Numbered from the stretch's first letter, positions 33,519 to 43,210 are shown. The stretch is DNA of 64,000 nucleotides from an uncultured Clostridia bacterium (GCA_934292955.1 CAKQXZ010000003.1:1-64000); one strand, 5' to 3'. The notes: a model not told the origin generated them from the letters alone. Numbers and translations: made by a program.

Positions 33519-34472
33519 TTATATTTTTTTGTTGTCGGATGAAAAGGCGGTGCTTAAAAGCTCGTCTATGGCGGAATAGCCGAATTCTTCAAGCCTGAAT
33601 TTGCGCGCCGCGGTCTCTATGATAATAGGAATATTTCTGCCCGGGCTGACGGGGATAACGAGTTTAGGAACGCTCATACCCAAGATATCGGTGGTCTGAC
33701 GGATATCGCCTAAGCGGTCGTAATCGTCGAGTTCGTTCCACGGAACAAGTTCGGCTACGAGTTCCACGGTTTTTTCGGGACGGATTGCGCCCGGACCGAA
33801 CATGTTCTTAACGTTAATAATGCCTATGCCGCGCACTTCCATGTAATACTTGATTTTGGACGGACAAGAACCGACGAGTATTTCGCCGTTGTTTTTTACG
33901 ACAACAGTGTCATCGGCGACAAGGCGGTGTCCGCGCGAAATGAGCTCGAGAGCGGTTTCACTTTTACCTACGCCCGCTTTACCTGTTATAAGCACGCCTA
34001 CGCCCGAGATATCGAGAAGAACACCGTGAATGACGACTTCGGGTGCGAGCATTTCGTTAAGATAAATCATAAGGTCGTGGATAAGCACGGTTGTTACCGA
34101 CGAAGAACGGAACAGCGGACAATTATATTTTTGCGCATAAGAAACAAGCAAAGAATCGCTTTCGAGATTTCTTGCGATGATTATACACGGAATGTTCCCC
34201 GCGAACAATTTATCGAGCACAGCCGCTTTAGTATCCGGTTGCATGCATTTAAGAAATTCGTGTTCCGCATTACCTATAACCTGCACGCGGTTGCCCGCAA
34301 AGTGTTCAAAATATCCCGCAAGCTGAAGCCCCGGTCTTGAAACGCTTATGTCGTCGATTAAAAGGCTGTCTCTTCCGCGAAAGATGATTTCAAGCCCCAT
34401 TTGTTCGGCAAACTCTTCGCAACTGACAACCCTGCCTACGGGCTTTTCGGTCGTTTTATGTTTTTTGTTCAT
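33519..34472 (-). CDS. hprK: HPr kinase/phosphorylase
   Basis: 317 residues. The N-terminal DUF-type domain is followed by the P-loop GKAGVGKSETALELI (~162-176), where Ser is usual at the third position. The family signature EVRGIGIINVKNMFG (~212-226) is intact, with the catalytic Asp/His environment in RGHRLVADD. It phosphorylates Ser-46 of HPr and so sets carbon catabolite repression in Bacillota. RBS GGAGAG lies 5-10 bases before ATG 34472. The gene is 92 bases downstream of uvrC in the same direction, with a motif A copy in the gap. Confidence 0.95.
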   Translation of the reverse strand: MNKKHKTTEKPVGRVVSCEEFAEQMGLEIIFRGRDSLLIDDISVSRPGLQLAGYFEHFAGNRVQVIGNAEHEFLKCMQPDTKAAVLDKLFAGNIPCIIIARNLESDSLLVSYAQKYNCPLFRSSSVTTVLIHDLMIYLNEMLAPEVVIHGVLLDISGVGVLITGKAGVGKSETALELISRGHRLVADDTVVVKNNGEILVGSCPSKIKYYMEVRGIGIINVKNMFGPGAIRPEKTVELVAELVPWNELDDYDRLGDIRQTTDILGMSVPKLVIPVSPGRNIPIIIETAARKFRLEEFGYSAIDELLSTAFSSDNKKI

Positions 34473-34503
34473 TGTTCTCTCCTTTGTTTAATGATAAAAG
34501 GCA

Positions 34504-34522
34504 GGCTATAGGTTGATTATCG
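34504..34522 (+). repeat. Motif A copy in the uvrC-hprK gap
   Basis: GGCTATAGGTTGATTATCG, one or two mismatches from consensus. Confidence 0.8.
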
Positions 34523-34564
34523 CATACTTCGATAACAAAACAAAGCCCTTATACAGCGGCAAAA

Positions 34565-36382
34565 TTACTCGCCGCTATTGAATTTATCGTAAATAATCTG
34601 CGCTTGTTTTTCGCCTACGCCTTCGGTTTCGGCAAGCTCTTCCACCGTGGCGGAAGCAATTTCGGCAACGCTGCCGAACTTTTGCAAAAGCGCGTCTATA
34701 CGCTTTTTACCAAGGCCCGGAATGGACGATAATTCAGACACAAAACTGCGCTTTAAGTGCATACTTCTGTGGTAGGTAATGGCAAAACGGTGCGCTTCGT
34801 CACGGATACGTTGTAAAAGGCGCAAGGCGTAATCTCTGCGCTCTAATATAACGGAGTTATCGCTGCCGACGGTAAAAACTTCTTCTTGCTTTTTTGCAAG
34901 CGATATAAGATCGACGTTGAAATCGAACTCGTCGAAAACTTCTTTTACGGCGGAGAGTTGCCCCTTGCCGCCGTCGATAATTACAAGGTCGGGTTTGGGG
35001 AAACGCTCGGGATCGGTAGTTAGCCGTTCTATCCGGCGGGTTAAAACTTCTTTAAGACTTGCAAAATCGTCGGAGCCTTCAACCGTTTTTATTCTGAACC
35101 GTCGATAGTCGTCGGGGCTTTTCACTCCGTCGATAAAAACTATCATCGAGCCGACTTTATCTACACCCGAAATGTTTGAAATATCGTAACACTCTATACG
35201 CTTGGGATATTTTGAAAGCGACAGCACCGACTGCAAACGGTTGCACGCAAGCACGGTCATATCGTCTTTATGGCGGATTTTATCGACAGACTTTTCGAGA
35301 TAGTCGTTGGCGTTGACTTCCGCCATGGTAACAAGTTGCCGGCGCACGCCCTGCCTGGGGCAAAGTATGTTGACCTTTTTATCGTGGTCTTCCTTAAAAT
35401 AATTTTCGAGCAAGGTTACGTTTTCGAATTCTATATTGGTAAGAATTTCGTCGGGTAGCTGATTGTTCTTATCGTAAAAACGCATGATGAACTGCTCTAC
35501 GCATTCGCCGGGCGACCCGGACGCGTCTTCGAAAGCAAAATATTTGCCGCCCTGCATACGCCCGCCGCGCGTAACGAGAACGTTGATTGCCGAGTGAATG
35601 TTATCGGTCGCAAGGGCGATTACGTCGCACGATATAAAACGATTGAGCGACGTGATTTTCTTTTCGGTTATCTTTTTAAGGCTCTTTATTTTTTCGCGGT
35701 AAGAAATAGCAAGTTCGAACTCTTCTGCCTGCGCGAACAGATTCATTTTTTCGGTGAGAATACGCTCGGCTTCGTCGTCGTTGCCGGCAAGGAAATCGAG
35801 CGCGGCGTTTACACGTTCGCGATATTCTTCTTTCGTGCAATGACCGTTGCAAGGGGCAAGACAGCGTTTTATGTGATATTCAAGACATTCGCGCTTTCTT
35901 GTATTCTCGGTTATGGGCATGGAACAACTGCGCAGTAAAAAGGTGCAATTTATAATTTCTACGATTTCTTTTGCGTTTACGCCCGCCATAAACGGTCCGA
36001 AATATCTTGCGCCGTCGCGACGAATACGCCGAACAACTTCGAAATAGGGAAAATCCTTTTTTAAGTCGATTCTGAGAGACGGATAGGTCTTATCGTCTTT
36101 AAGAAGAATGTTGTACTTAGGCTTATTTTTTTTGATAAGGTTATTTTCGAGCGATAAAGCGTCGGCTTCGGAACGCGTGATGATATAGTAAAAGTCGGCA
36201 ATGTTAGATACCATTGCCATTACTTTTTCTGTTTTTACGCTGTCGTAAAAGTATTGAGTTACGCGATTTTTAAGGTTCTTCGCCTTGCCGACGTAAATGA
36301 TTTCTCCGTCGGCTCCGAGCATGACGTATACGCCCGGGTTGGTCGGCAAAAGCCTTATTTTTGCTTCAAGATCCGCTCTCAT
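34565..36382 (-). CDS. uvrC: Excinuclease ABC subunit C
   Basis: 605 residues. GIY-YIG nuclease at the start (TNPGVYVMLGADGEIIYVGKAKNL), central UvrB-binding (UVR) segment around residue 205-240, RNase-H-like C-terminal nuclease (ECYDISNISG, VIIDGGKGQLSAV) and a final helix-hairpin-helix pair (SIPGLGKKRIDALLQKFG; EGVGEKQAQIIYDKF). Makes the two incisions in nucleotide excision repair. No Shine-Dalgarno before ATG 36382; the spacer upstream is filled with motif B/C repeats, so the promoter or translation signal may have been altered by repeat insertion. Confidence 0.97.
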   Translation of the reverse strand: MRADLEAKIRLLPTNPGVYVMLGADGEIIYVGKAKNLKNRVTQYFYDSVKTEKVMAMVSNIADFYYIITRSEADALSLENNLIKKNKPKYNILLKDDKTYPSLRIDLKKDFPYFEVVRRIRRDGARYFGPFMAGVNAKEIVEIINCTFLLRSCSMPITENTRKRECLEYHIKRCLAPCNGHCTKEEYRERVNAALDFLAGNDDEAERILTEKMNLFAQAEEFELAISYREKIKSLKKITEKKITSLNRFISCDVIALATDNIHSAINVLVTRGGRMQGGKYFAFEDASGSPGECVEQFIMRFYDKNNQLPDEILTNIEFENVTLLENYFKEDHDKKVNILCPRQGVRRQLVTMAEVNANDYLEKSVDKIRHKDDMTVLACNRLQSVLSLSKYPKRIECYDISNISGVDKVGSMIVFIDGVKSPDDYRRFRIKTVEGSDDFASLKEVLTRRIERLTTDPERFPKPDLVIIDGGKGQLSAVKEVFDEFDFNVDLISLAKKQEEVFTVGSDNSVILERRDYALRLLQRIRDEAHRFAITYHRSMHLKRSFVSELSSIPGLGKKRIDALLQKFGSVAEIASATVEELAETEGVGEKQAQIIYDKFNSGE

Positions 36383-36439
36383 GATGGTTTGTTGATGTTT
36401 TCGCTACGGTGAAATAGCGGGTGTTGATTATTTGAATGT

Positions 36440-36687
36440 ACGGCACTTCGTGCCCGGATCCTTCGGAAGTTTGGCAAGCGGGTGCGTCTCAGTATGACGG
36501 AGAAACTATTTGCGCCTTTGCTAATGTGCTCGCGTGGGTAGATAGACTTATTAGTCTGCATCCACCGCAAGCGGTCCCCCTTCTCCAAAAGGCGAAGACT
36601 TAAGGTGTCGGCGTAATTATTTGAATGTGCGCCGCAAGCGGCTGGATCCTTCGGGAGTTTGGCAAGCGGGTGCGGCTCAGGATGACG
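36440..36687 (-). repeat. Motif B - motif C - motif B composite, reverse orientation
   Basis: Reverse copies of motif B at about 36440-36500 and 36629-36687 (GGATCCTTCGG ... CTCAGGATGACG). Between them is a motif C relative with CCGCAAGCGGTCCCCCTTCTCC at about 36562-36583. The ~190-base spacing matches the tandem array at 27.9-28.6 kb. The whole uvrC-rny spacer (36383-36817) is repeat sequence. Confidence 0.8.
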
Positions 36688-36817
36688 AGCGTAACGGCGG
36701 GTGAAAAAAGGACGTTATGCGGATAGATATATCGGCAAAAACGTCCTCAGATGCTTTTTCGGTTCTTCGTAAGTCGCAAACCTACGAACGAGTTTGCGCT
36801 ATAATAACTATAATAAA

Positions 36818-38428
36818 TTATTTTGCGTATTCGACGGCACGCGATTCTCTTATAACGTTGACCTTGATCTGCCCCGGATATTCGAGTTCGCTTTCTATCT
36901 TCTTGGCGATATCCTTGGCGAGATACATTGCCTTTACGTCGTCGATCTGTTCGGGTTTGACGATTACGCGGATTTCTCTGCCCGCCTGAATGGCGTAACA
37001 TTTATCTACGCCGTTGAAACCAGCGCCGATGCTTTCGAGCGATTCAAGACGTTTGACGTAGTTGGTGCTGGTTTCGCGACGCGCGCCGGGACGTGCGCCC
37101 GAGATTGCGTCGGCTGCGGCGACAAGCACCGCTTCGATCGTCTTGGGTTCGACGTCGCCATGGTGAGCCTGTATGCAGTTTACCACATTCTTGTTTTCTT
37201 TATACTTCTTGGCAAGGTCGGTACCGATCTGAATATGAGTGCCTTCGACTTCGTGGTCGACAGCCTTACCTATATCGTGCAGCAGACCGCCGCGCTTTGC
37301 AAGGTTGACGTCTACGCCGAGTTCCTGCGCCATAAGCCCCGCAAGATAAGAAACTTCGATTGAGTGCTGCAGTACGTTCTGACCGTAACTCGTTCTGTAT
37401 TTCAGCCTGCCGAGCAGTTTGATAAGTTCGGGGTGAATGCCGAATAATCCGCAGTCGAACATAGCGGCTTCGCCCGCTTCTTTAATCTTCTGATCGAGTT
37501 CTTTTGCCGTTTTTTCAACCGTTTCTTCGATACGGGCGGGATGTATTCTGCCGTCGGAAATAAGTTTTTCGAGAGATAATCTCGCTACTTCGCGGCGGAC
37601 GGGATCGAACCCGGAAAGGATAACCACTTCGGGGGTGTCGTCGACTACGACTTCGACGCCCGTAGCGTTTTCTAACGCGCGGATGTTTCTGCCTTCGCGA
37701 CCGATAATTCTTGCTTTCATATCGTCGTTAGGCAGAGGTACGACCGAAACGGTGATTTCGGACGCGTGGTCGGTACAGCAACGCTGAATGGCAAGACTGA
37801 TAATGTCTTTAGCCTTTTTCTCCGCTTCGTCCTTGGCTTCTTCTTCGATACGGCGGACATTCACTGCCGCTTCGCGACGAGCGTCATCCTGAACCGCTTC
37901 CATAATCTGCGTTTTTGCTTCGTCCTTGGTGAGTTGCGCGACCTTTTCCAGTTCGGCAATCATAAGTTCGTGCTGTTTTTCAACCTTTTCTTTAAGAGCG
38001 TTCATTTCTGCCGCTTTCTTTTCAAGGTTGCGTTTTTGCTCTTCGACTTCTTCGTTCTTTTTAAGAAGATTTGCGTCTTTTTTGTTGAGTACTTCGTCTT
38101 TCTGAACCAGACGTTGTTCCATACGCTGAAGTTCGGTGCGTTTTTCTCTCGATTCGCGTTCGAACTCGTTGCGCAGTTTAAGATCCTGTTCCTTTGCTTC
38201 GAGTATGGCTTCTTTTTTAAGGCGTTTGCATTCGGTTTCGGCGTCTTCTTTCATTTTTGCGACTACCGCTTCTGCCGTTCCGATTTTGCTTTCGCGCTTT
38301 TTCTGAAGTATTTTACTGCCTACGAATATACCGACGACGGTGCCTATTACCAAGGCTAAAACGCCCGCAATAGCCGCGCTGACGATCGGCGAAATAAGAA
38401 ACAGGGAGTTAAGGTACACTGTTGTCAT
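36818..38428 (-). CDS. rny: Ribonuclease Y
   Basis: 536 residues from ATG 38428, preceded by CGGGAGATAGAT; the longer upstream frame lacks an RBS. N-terminal membrane anchor ([20 protein letters not shown]), then a long coiled coil to about residue 200 rich in K/E/R. The KH domain follows ([20 protein letters not shown]) and then the HD nuclease domain ([21 protein letters not shown]). The C-terminal end is [14 protein letters not shown] ... [16 protein letters not shown]. RNase Y is the membrane-bound endonuclease that starts mRNA decay in Bacillota. Own promoter predicted at 38613-38641, leader ~180 nt. Confidence 0.96.
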   Translation of the reverse strand: MTTVYLNSLFLISPIVSAAIAGVLALVIGTVVGIFVGSKILQKKRESKIGTAEAVVAKMKEDAETECKRLKKEAILEAKEQDLKLRNEFERESREKRTELQRMEQRLVQKDEVLNKKDANLLKKNEEVEEQKRNLEKKAAEMNALKEKVEKQHELMIAELEKVAQLTKDEAKTQIMEAVQDDARREAAVNVRRIEEEAKDEAEKKAKDIISLAIQRCCTDHASEITVSVVPLPNDDMKARIIGREGRNIRALENATGVEVVVDDTPEVVILSGFDPVRREVARLSLEKLISDGRIHPARIEETVEKTAKELDQKIKEAGEAAMFDCGLFGIHPELIKLLGRLKYRTSYGQNVLQHSIEVSYLAGLMAQELGVDVNLAKRGGLLHDIGKAVDHEVEGTHIQIGTDLAKKYKENKNVVNCIQAHHGDVEPKTIEAVLVAAADAISGARPGARRETSTNYVKRLESLESIGAGFNGVDKCYAIQAGREIRVIVKPEQIDDVKAMYLAKDIAKKIESELEYPGQIKVNVIRESRAVEYAK

Positions 38429-38612
38429 ATCTATCTCCCGTTGGTATGTGTATAAAAATATATCCGGACAGCGGCAATTACGCAGCAAAGCCCCGTTTTT
38501 ACTCCGTTTTGATATATTTTACAGAGTTTTGCCGTGTATTTTTAAGCGGCAAGCAAGGCTTTTGTAATCTTTTCGTAATCGCTGCGCGGTCTTATATAAT
38601 TCTATCATATAT

Positions 38613-38641
38613 ATATTACACTAACGAAAATGAAAAGTCAA
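38613..38641 (-). promoter_or_regulatory. Promoter of rny
   Basis: Minus strand TTGACT (38641-38636), 17-base spacer, TAATAT (38618-38613). Confidence 0.5.
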
Positions 38642-38685
38642 TCATATATATAATCGAATTTTCCATTTTTTTGCAGACGTTGGCC

Positions 38686-38847
38686 CGATAATCGCGTTAT
38701 AGCCCGTTTTATCGGAAAAAAATACGGCGATTTTATCGACTTCTTTTATCGGCGCACACAAATCAAATGAGCGAGAGTTTTATTTGTTTTATAACCCGCA
38801 AGAATACATAAACAATGCAAAAAGTCGGGCTATAGGTCGATTATCGC
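38686..38847. repeat. Two motif A copies between rny and the kinase gene
   Basis: Reverse copy at 38686-38704 (CGATAATCGCGTTATAGCC) and forward copy at 38829-38847 (GGCTATAGGTCGATTATCG, perfect) flanked by AAAAAGTC and CGGGTTTTT. The rest of 38429-39214 is AT-rich with the rny promoter and the promoter at 39103; no gene was recognised. Confidence 0.8.
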
Positions 38848-39102
38848 GGGTTTTTATATCGACACAGACAAGTTAAACTTGCTTATAAAAGATGCCGCTA
38901 AAACACGGCACGCAAAAGTTTTGACGGGCTATATAAAATTTTTAGCGGGTATATCCGAAATTTTCTGCCGTGCCCGAACGGGATTTTTAACAACCTTGCC
39001 CGAATTACATAACGGGGTTACGAAATATAACGATTTTGCTTCCACAAAAGGACACAAATGCGTAAAAATTTGAGCGGGCGCATTTTTTTCGCAAAAAATA
39101 CG

Positions 39103-39131
39103 TTTACATTATAAATAAAAAGTAATATAAT
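39103..39131 (+). promoter_or_regulatory. Promoter of the NahK-like kinase gene
   Basis: TTTACA (39103-39108), 17-base spacer, TATAAT (39126-39131); leader about 75 nt to ATG 39215. Confidence 0.75.
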
Positions 39132-39214
39132 ACAGTCATAAAGTAAAGATTACGGTGCCGCATACCGGCATGGCTTCCGTTACGGTAAAATCAACGGAAA
39201 ATTTCAGGAGTTTT

Positions 39215-40318
39215 ATGGCTTACGATTTCAAAAAAATTTGCGAACAATTCAACGTTAAGGGTAAGTTTTTCGACTGCGTACCCTACGGCGAAGGACACAT
39301 TAACGAAACTTTTCTTTTGACCACCGAAAATGCGGACGGCAGCAAGATAAAGTACATACTTCAGCGTATAAATTCCAATCTGTTCAAAGACGTTGCGCGA
39401 CTTATGAACAACATTTATCTCGTGACCGAATTCTCGCGTAAAAAGATAGCGGAAGCGGGCGGCGATCCCGACAGAGAATCGCTTACCGTAGTCAAAACCA
39501 AAGACGACGGTTTATACTACTACGACGGCGCAAACTACTTCAGAATTTACATTTTTATAGATAATGCGACTGCTTATCAGGTAGTTGAAAAACCCGAACA
39601 TTTTTATCAGAGCGCGGTTGCTTTCGGTAACTTTGCCAATCTGCTTGCCGAATTCGACGCTTCCAAACTCTACGAACCGCTACCCGATTTTCATAATACG
39701 GTAAAACGCTTTGAAAACCTTAAAAAAGCAATAGCGGAAAACAAATCGGGTCGCCTTGACACGGTTAAGGCGGAAGTGGAATTCGCTCTTTCGCGCGAAG
39801 CTCTCGTAAGCAAAATAGTCAATCAGCTTGCGGACGGCTCTATCCCCTGCAAAGTTACCCATAACGATACAAAACTCAATAACGTACTTATTGACAACGC
39901 GACGGGCAAAGCGGTTGCCGTTATCGACCTTGACACCATTATGCCGGGAACCATTCTTTACGATTTCGGCGATTCTATCCGTTTTGGTTGCAACCCTGCT
40001 GCCGAAGACGAAAAAGACCTTTCGAAAGTCAATTTCGATATCAATCTTTTTGAACAGTACGTTAAGGGATATATGTCCGCACTGCGTTCTTCGATGACCG
40101 AAAACGAAGCTAAAAACCTTGCTCTCGGCGCGATTATGATGACTTATGAATGCGGTATAAGATTTTTGAGCGATTACCTTGACGGCGACGTTTATTTCAG
40201 AATCAAACGCCCCGAACACAATCTTGACCGCACGAGAACGCAGTTCAAACTGGTTGCGGATATGGAAAAGGCGTTTGACGATATGAACGCAATCGTAGCA
40301 AAATATTATAAAGGTTGA
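39215..40318 (+). CDS. Aminoglycoside phosphotransferase-fold kinase, probably N-acetylhexosamine 1-kinase
   Basis: 367 residues from ATG 39215, preceded by CAGGAGTTTT; the upstream frame to 39155 crosses the leader and is not needed. The phosphotransferase fold is shown by VTHNDTKLNNVLID (~208-221, catalytic Asp) and VIDLDTIMPGTILYDFGDSIRFG (~230-252, metal-binding Asp). The GYxHH-like start (PYGEGHINETFLL) is the NahK pattern. NahK phosphorylates GlcNAc/GalNAc at C1 and in bifidobacteria is encoded with galE in the lacto-N-biose pathway. Here galE follows at 225 bases and galM is 4 kb on, supporting an amino-sugar or galactose route. The substrate is inference. Confidence 0.8.
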   Translation: MAYDFKKICEQFNVKGKFFDCVPYGEGHINETFLLTTENADGSKIKYILQRINSNLFKDVARLMNNIYLVTEFSRKKIAEAGGDPDRESLTVVKTKDDGLYYYDGANYFRIYIFIDNATAYQVVEKPEHFYQSAVAFGNFANLLAEFDASKLYEPLPDFHNTVKRFENLKKAIAENKSGRLDTVKAEVEFALSREALVSKIVNQLADGSIPCKVTHNDTKLNNVLIDNATGKAVAVIDLDTIMPGTILYDFGDSIRFGCNPAAEDEKDLSKVNFDINLFEQYVKGYMSALRSSMTENEAKNLALGAIMMTYECGIRFLSDYLDGDVYFRIKRPEHNLDRTRTQFKLVADMEKAFDDMNAIVAKYYKG

Positions 40319-40376
40319 TTGCGTTTCATAACGGCTTAAAATAGCGGAAACAGATACAAATAAAAGCGAAAAGCCC

Positions 40377-40395
40377 CGCTATAGGTCGATTATCG
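40377..40395 (+). repeat. Motif A copy after the kinase gene
   Basis: CGCTATAGGTCGATTATCG with GCGAAAAGCCC before and a weak CGCGG partner after; may act as a poor terminator. Confidence 0.8.
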
Positions 40396-40465
40396 CATAG
40401 TTCGCGGTTTGACGACAAGTAGTTTTTCAAAAATTACGGGTGATAAAAAACCTGCAATAAAAAGC

Positions 40466-40495
40466 TTGGCGGGCGCACTCAGGATACGTTATAAA
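40466..40495 (+). promoter_or_regulatory. Possible galE promoter inside a motif B remnant
   Basis: TTGGCG (40466-40471), 18-base spacer, TATAAA (40490-40495). The -35 and spacer (TTGGCGGGCGCACTCAGGAT) are recognisably a reverse-oriented fragment of motif B. Confidence 0.4.
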
Positions 40496-40542
40496 TTTAA
40501 GAAACAATTAAAGAATCTTTTTTGCGGAGGCAATATAAAAAT

Positions 40543-41559
40543 ATGAAAACAATTCTCGTTACCGGTGGTGCCGGGTATATCGGTTCGCACACTTGTATCG
40601 AACTTATCAATGCGGGATACGACGTTGTTGTGGTTGACAACCTTTCGAACAGCAAACCCGCGGCGATGCAGAGAGTGGAACAGATTGTCGGCAGAAAAAT
40701 TAAATTTTATCGCGACGACATTCTTGACCGCGCCGCACTCGACAAGATTTTTGCCGAAAATAAGATTGACGCGGTAATCAATTTTGCGGGACTTAAAGCG
40801 GTAGGCGAATCGGTTGCGAAACCTATCGAATATTATCACAACAACATTACGGGGCTGCTCGTGCTGGTTGAAGCTATGCGCGCGGCAGGCTGCAAAAATA
40901 TTGTTTTCTCTTCGTCGGCGACAGTTTACGGCAAGCCCGCTTCGGTTCCTATTACCGAAGACTTCCCGCTTTCGACCACTAACCCGTACGGCTCGACCAA
41001 ACTCTTTATAGAATACATTCTTAAAGACATTTATAAATCGGACAACAGCTGGAATATAGGCATTCTTCGTTACTTCAACCCTGTCGGAGCGCATTCGAGC
41101 GGACTTATAGGCGAAGACCCCAACGGCATTCCTAACAATCTTTGCCCGTATATAACAAAAGTTGCGGTCGGCAAACTTAAACAGGTAAACGTTTTCGGCA
41201 ACGATTACGACACCCCCGACGGAACCGGCGTTCGCGATTACATTCACGTTGTCGACCTTGCGAAGGGGCACGTTCTTGCGGTTAACAAACTGCTTTCGAA
41301 CAGCGGACTTTATGTTGTAAATCTCGGCACCGGCCACGGATACAGCGTGCTTGAAATGATTAACGGATTTTCTAAAGCGCTCGGCAAACCCATTCCTTAT
41401 GTGTTTGCGCCCCGTCGTCCCGGCGATATAGACGCCTGCTATGCAGATACTCGCCTTGCAAAAGAATATCTCGGATTCGAAGCAACCAAAACGCTTGACG
41501 ATATGTGCAGAGATCAGCTCAACTGGCAGATGAAAAACCCCGACGGTTATCCCGACTAA
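40543..41559 (+). CDS. galE: UDP-glucose 4-epimerase
   Basis: 338 residues from ATG 40543, RBS GGAGG at 40526-40530. NAD-binding GGAGYIGSH at residues 8-16, catalytic SSSATVYG and YGSTK (YxxxK) near 122-150, ending in the GalE-specific RRPGDIDACYADTRLA and LNWQMKNPDGY. Interconverts UDP-glucose and UDP-galactose (possibly also the N-acetyl forms, as for GalE partners of NahK). Followed by a strong bidirectional terminator shared with the convergent alcohol dehydrogenase gene. Confidence 0.97.
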   Translation: MKTILVTGGAGYIGSHTCIELINAGYDVVVVDNLSNSKPAAMQRVEQIVGRKIKFYRDDILDRAALDKIFAENKIDAVINFAGLKAVGESVAKPIEYYHNNITGLLVLVEAMRAAGCKNIVFSSSATVYGKPASVPITEDFPLSTTNPYGSTKLFIEYILKDIYKSDNSWNIGILRYFNPVGAHSSGLIGEDPNGIPNNLCPYITKVAVGKLKQVNVFGNDYDTPDGTGVRDYIHVVDLAKGHVLAVNKLLSNSGLYVVNLGTGHGYSVLEMINGFSKALGKPIPYVFAPRRPGDIDACYADTRLAKEYLGFEATKTLDDMCRDQLNWQMKNPDGYPD

Positions 41560-41625
41560 AATATAAGATGATTTATTGCGCCTTTAATAAAAGTTGCGCT
41601 ATAACACCGTTATCGATATATTCAT

Positions 41626-41672
41626 AAAAAACATCACCCCGAAAACAAAAAGTTTCCGGGGTGATGTTTTTA
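41626..41672. terminator. Strong bidirectional terminator between galE and the dehydrogenase
   Basis: AAAAACATCACCCCG and CGGGGTGATGTTTTT form a 15-bp stem with AAAACAAAAAGTTTC as loop and A/T tracts on both sides. Confidence 0.95.
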
Positions 41673-41688
41673 TTAAATCGCGGTGATT

Positions 41689-42837
41689 TTACAGCATGCT
41701 TTCGTAAATCTTTTTGATTTCGGCAACGGAAGTTTCGCGCGGGTTACCCGGACGGCAAGCGTCGTCGTAAGCGGACTGAGCAAGGAAGTCGAGATCTTCT
41801 TTTTTAACGATTGCCTTAAGATCGGACGGGATACCGACGTCTGCGGCAAGTTTTTTAACCGCGTCGATCGCAGCTTTGCGCGCTTCTTCGATAGGCATAT
41901 TCTTCGCTTCTTCAACGCCCATGGCTACGGCGATATCTCTGTACTTTTCGCCTGTTGCGGGCGCGTTGTATTCCATAACTACGGGAAGAATGATTGCGTT
42001 TGCGATGCCGTGCGGCGTGTCGTAAAGTGCGCCGAGCGGGTGCGCCATAGAGTGTACGAGACCTAAGCCTACGTTAGAGAAGCCCATGCCCGCAACGTAC
42101 TGACCGAGCGCCATGCCTTCTCTGCCGGCGGGTTCGTTTTTAACCGCACTGCGCAGATGATCGGAAATCATTTTGATAGCGGTGATGTGGAACATGTCGG
42201 AAAGTTCCCACGCGCCTAACGTGATGTAACCTTCGATTGCGTGAGTGAGCGCGTCCATACCGGTTGCGGCGGTAAGCCCTTTGGGCATGGAACTCATCAT
42301 ATCGGGATCGACGACGGCTACGACGGGAATGTCATGCACGTCGACGCAAACCATTTTTCTGTCTTTTTCGGCATCGGTTATAACGTAGTTGATGGTAACT
42401 TCGGCCGCGGTACCTGCGGTGGTCGGAACGGCAATGATGGGTACGCATTTATTCTTGGTCGGTGCGACGCCTTCAAGCGAACGAACGTCTGCAAATTCGG
42501 GGTTGGCTACTATTATACCGATCGCCTTGGAAGTGTCGATCGAAGAACCGCCGCCTACTGCGACAAGACAGTCAGCTCCGCTCTTTTTGAACGTTTCAAC
42601 GCCCGTCTGAACGTTCTGAATAGTGGGATTAGGTTTAATGTTGGAGTATACTTCGTAAGCAATACCCGCATTGTCGAGCACGTCGAGAACCTTTTTGGTT
42701 ACGTTGAACTTAATCAGGTCGGGATCGGAACATACGAACGCTTTTTTGAAGCCGCGCGCTTTGATTTCGGTTGCGATTTCAGCAATCGCGCCTTTGCCGT
42801 GATAACTGGTTTCGTTAAGAACAAATCTTTTTGACAT
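41689..42837 (-). CDS. Iron-containing alcohol dehydrogenase, FucO-like
   Basis: 382 residues, group III metal-dependent alcohol dehydrogenase. NAD motif GGGSSIDTSKAIG (~97-109). Metal ligands are seen in MDALTHAIEGYI (Asp and His, ~193-204), VHSMAHPLGA (~262) and TPHGIANAI (~277). The pattern MDALTHAIEGYITLGAWELSD is typical of lactaldehyde reductase (FucO) and 1,3-propanediol dehydrogenase. Lactaldehyde to 1,2-propanediol is the likely reaction if deoxysugars are fermented; the exact substrate is not fixed by sequence. RBS AAGGAG about 13 bases before the ATG; own promoter at 43004. Confidence 0.92.
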   Translation of the reverse strand: MSKRFVLNETSYHGKGAIAEIATEIKARGFKKAFVCSDPDLIKFNVTKKVLDVLDNAGIAYEVYSNIKPNPTIQNVQTGVETFKKSGADCLVAVGGGSSIDTSKAIGIIVANPEFADVRSLEGVAPTKNKCVPIIAVPTTAGTAAEVTINYVITDAEKDRKMVCVDVHDIPVVAVVDPDMMSSMPKGLTAATGMDALTHAIEGYITLGAWELSDMFHITAIKMISDHLRSAVKNEPAGREGMALGQYVAGMGFSNVGLGLVHSMAHPLGALYDTPHGIANAIILPVVMEYNAPATGEKYRDIAVAMGVEEAKNMPIEEARKAAIDAVKKLAADVGIPSDLKAIVKKEDLDFLAQSAYDDACRPGNPRETSVAEIKKIYESML

Positions 42838-43003
42838 AATTTTAATTCTGCTCCTTATCTTTTTGCGTTGAATTTCTTGCTTTCGCTTTTAATTTTTACT
42901 TACCGGATTATTGACAATACGGCGTTAAAAAATACGCTTTATATATAAAACAATTATAAAACGATTTTTTTTGCCCGGCAAGATATCCGTCCGCTTTTCT
43001 TTG

Positions 43004-43032
43004 ATTATATCATAACTTTTTACCAAATGCAA
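43004..43032 (-). promoter_or_regulatory. Promoter of the dehydrogenase gene
   Basis: Minus strand TTGCAT (43032-43027), 17-base spacer, TATAAT (43009-43004); leader about 160 nt. Remainder of 42838-43210 shows no gene. Confidence 0.5.
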
Positions 43033-43140
43033 TAGCAAATTGAAAAGTTTTTCGGTAATTCGCAAGTGGTATACAAATTGGTTAATATAGCACACGCACA
43101 CTTAACACAATACCCGCACCACTGAGAACGGCGATTTTAC

Positions 43141-43169
43141 TTGACTTTTTATGGATATACCGATATAAT
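43141..43169 (+). promoter_or_regulatory. Promoter of the GNAT-like gene
   Basis: TTGACT (43141-43146), 17-base spacer, TATAAT (43164-43169). Confidence 0.8.
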
Positions 43170-43210
43170 TTTTTTAGTTTTACGTTTTAATTTTACAGCG
43201 GGGAAAGATT

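Noticed and set aside
33350..33598. 82-codon plus-strand frame in the alr-hprK spacer
   Set aside because: Extends into antisense of hprK, no RBS, no recognisable domain.
33104..34500. Replication origin suggested by strand-bias change
   Set aside because: No dnaA/dnaN/rpmH genes, no TTATCCACA-type boxes and no AT-rich unwinding region recognised; kept only as a question about skew.
40489..41337. 282-codon minus-strand frame opposite galE
   Set aside because: Arg/Asn/Val-rich antisense frame; galE motifs are decisive for the plus strand.
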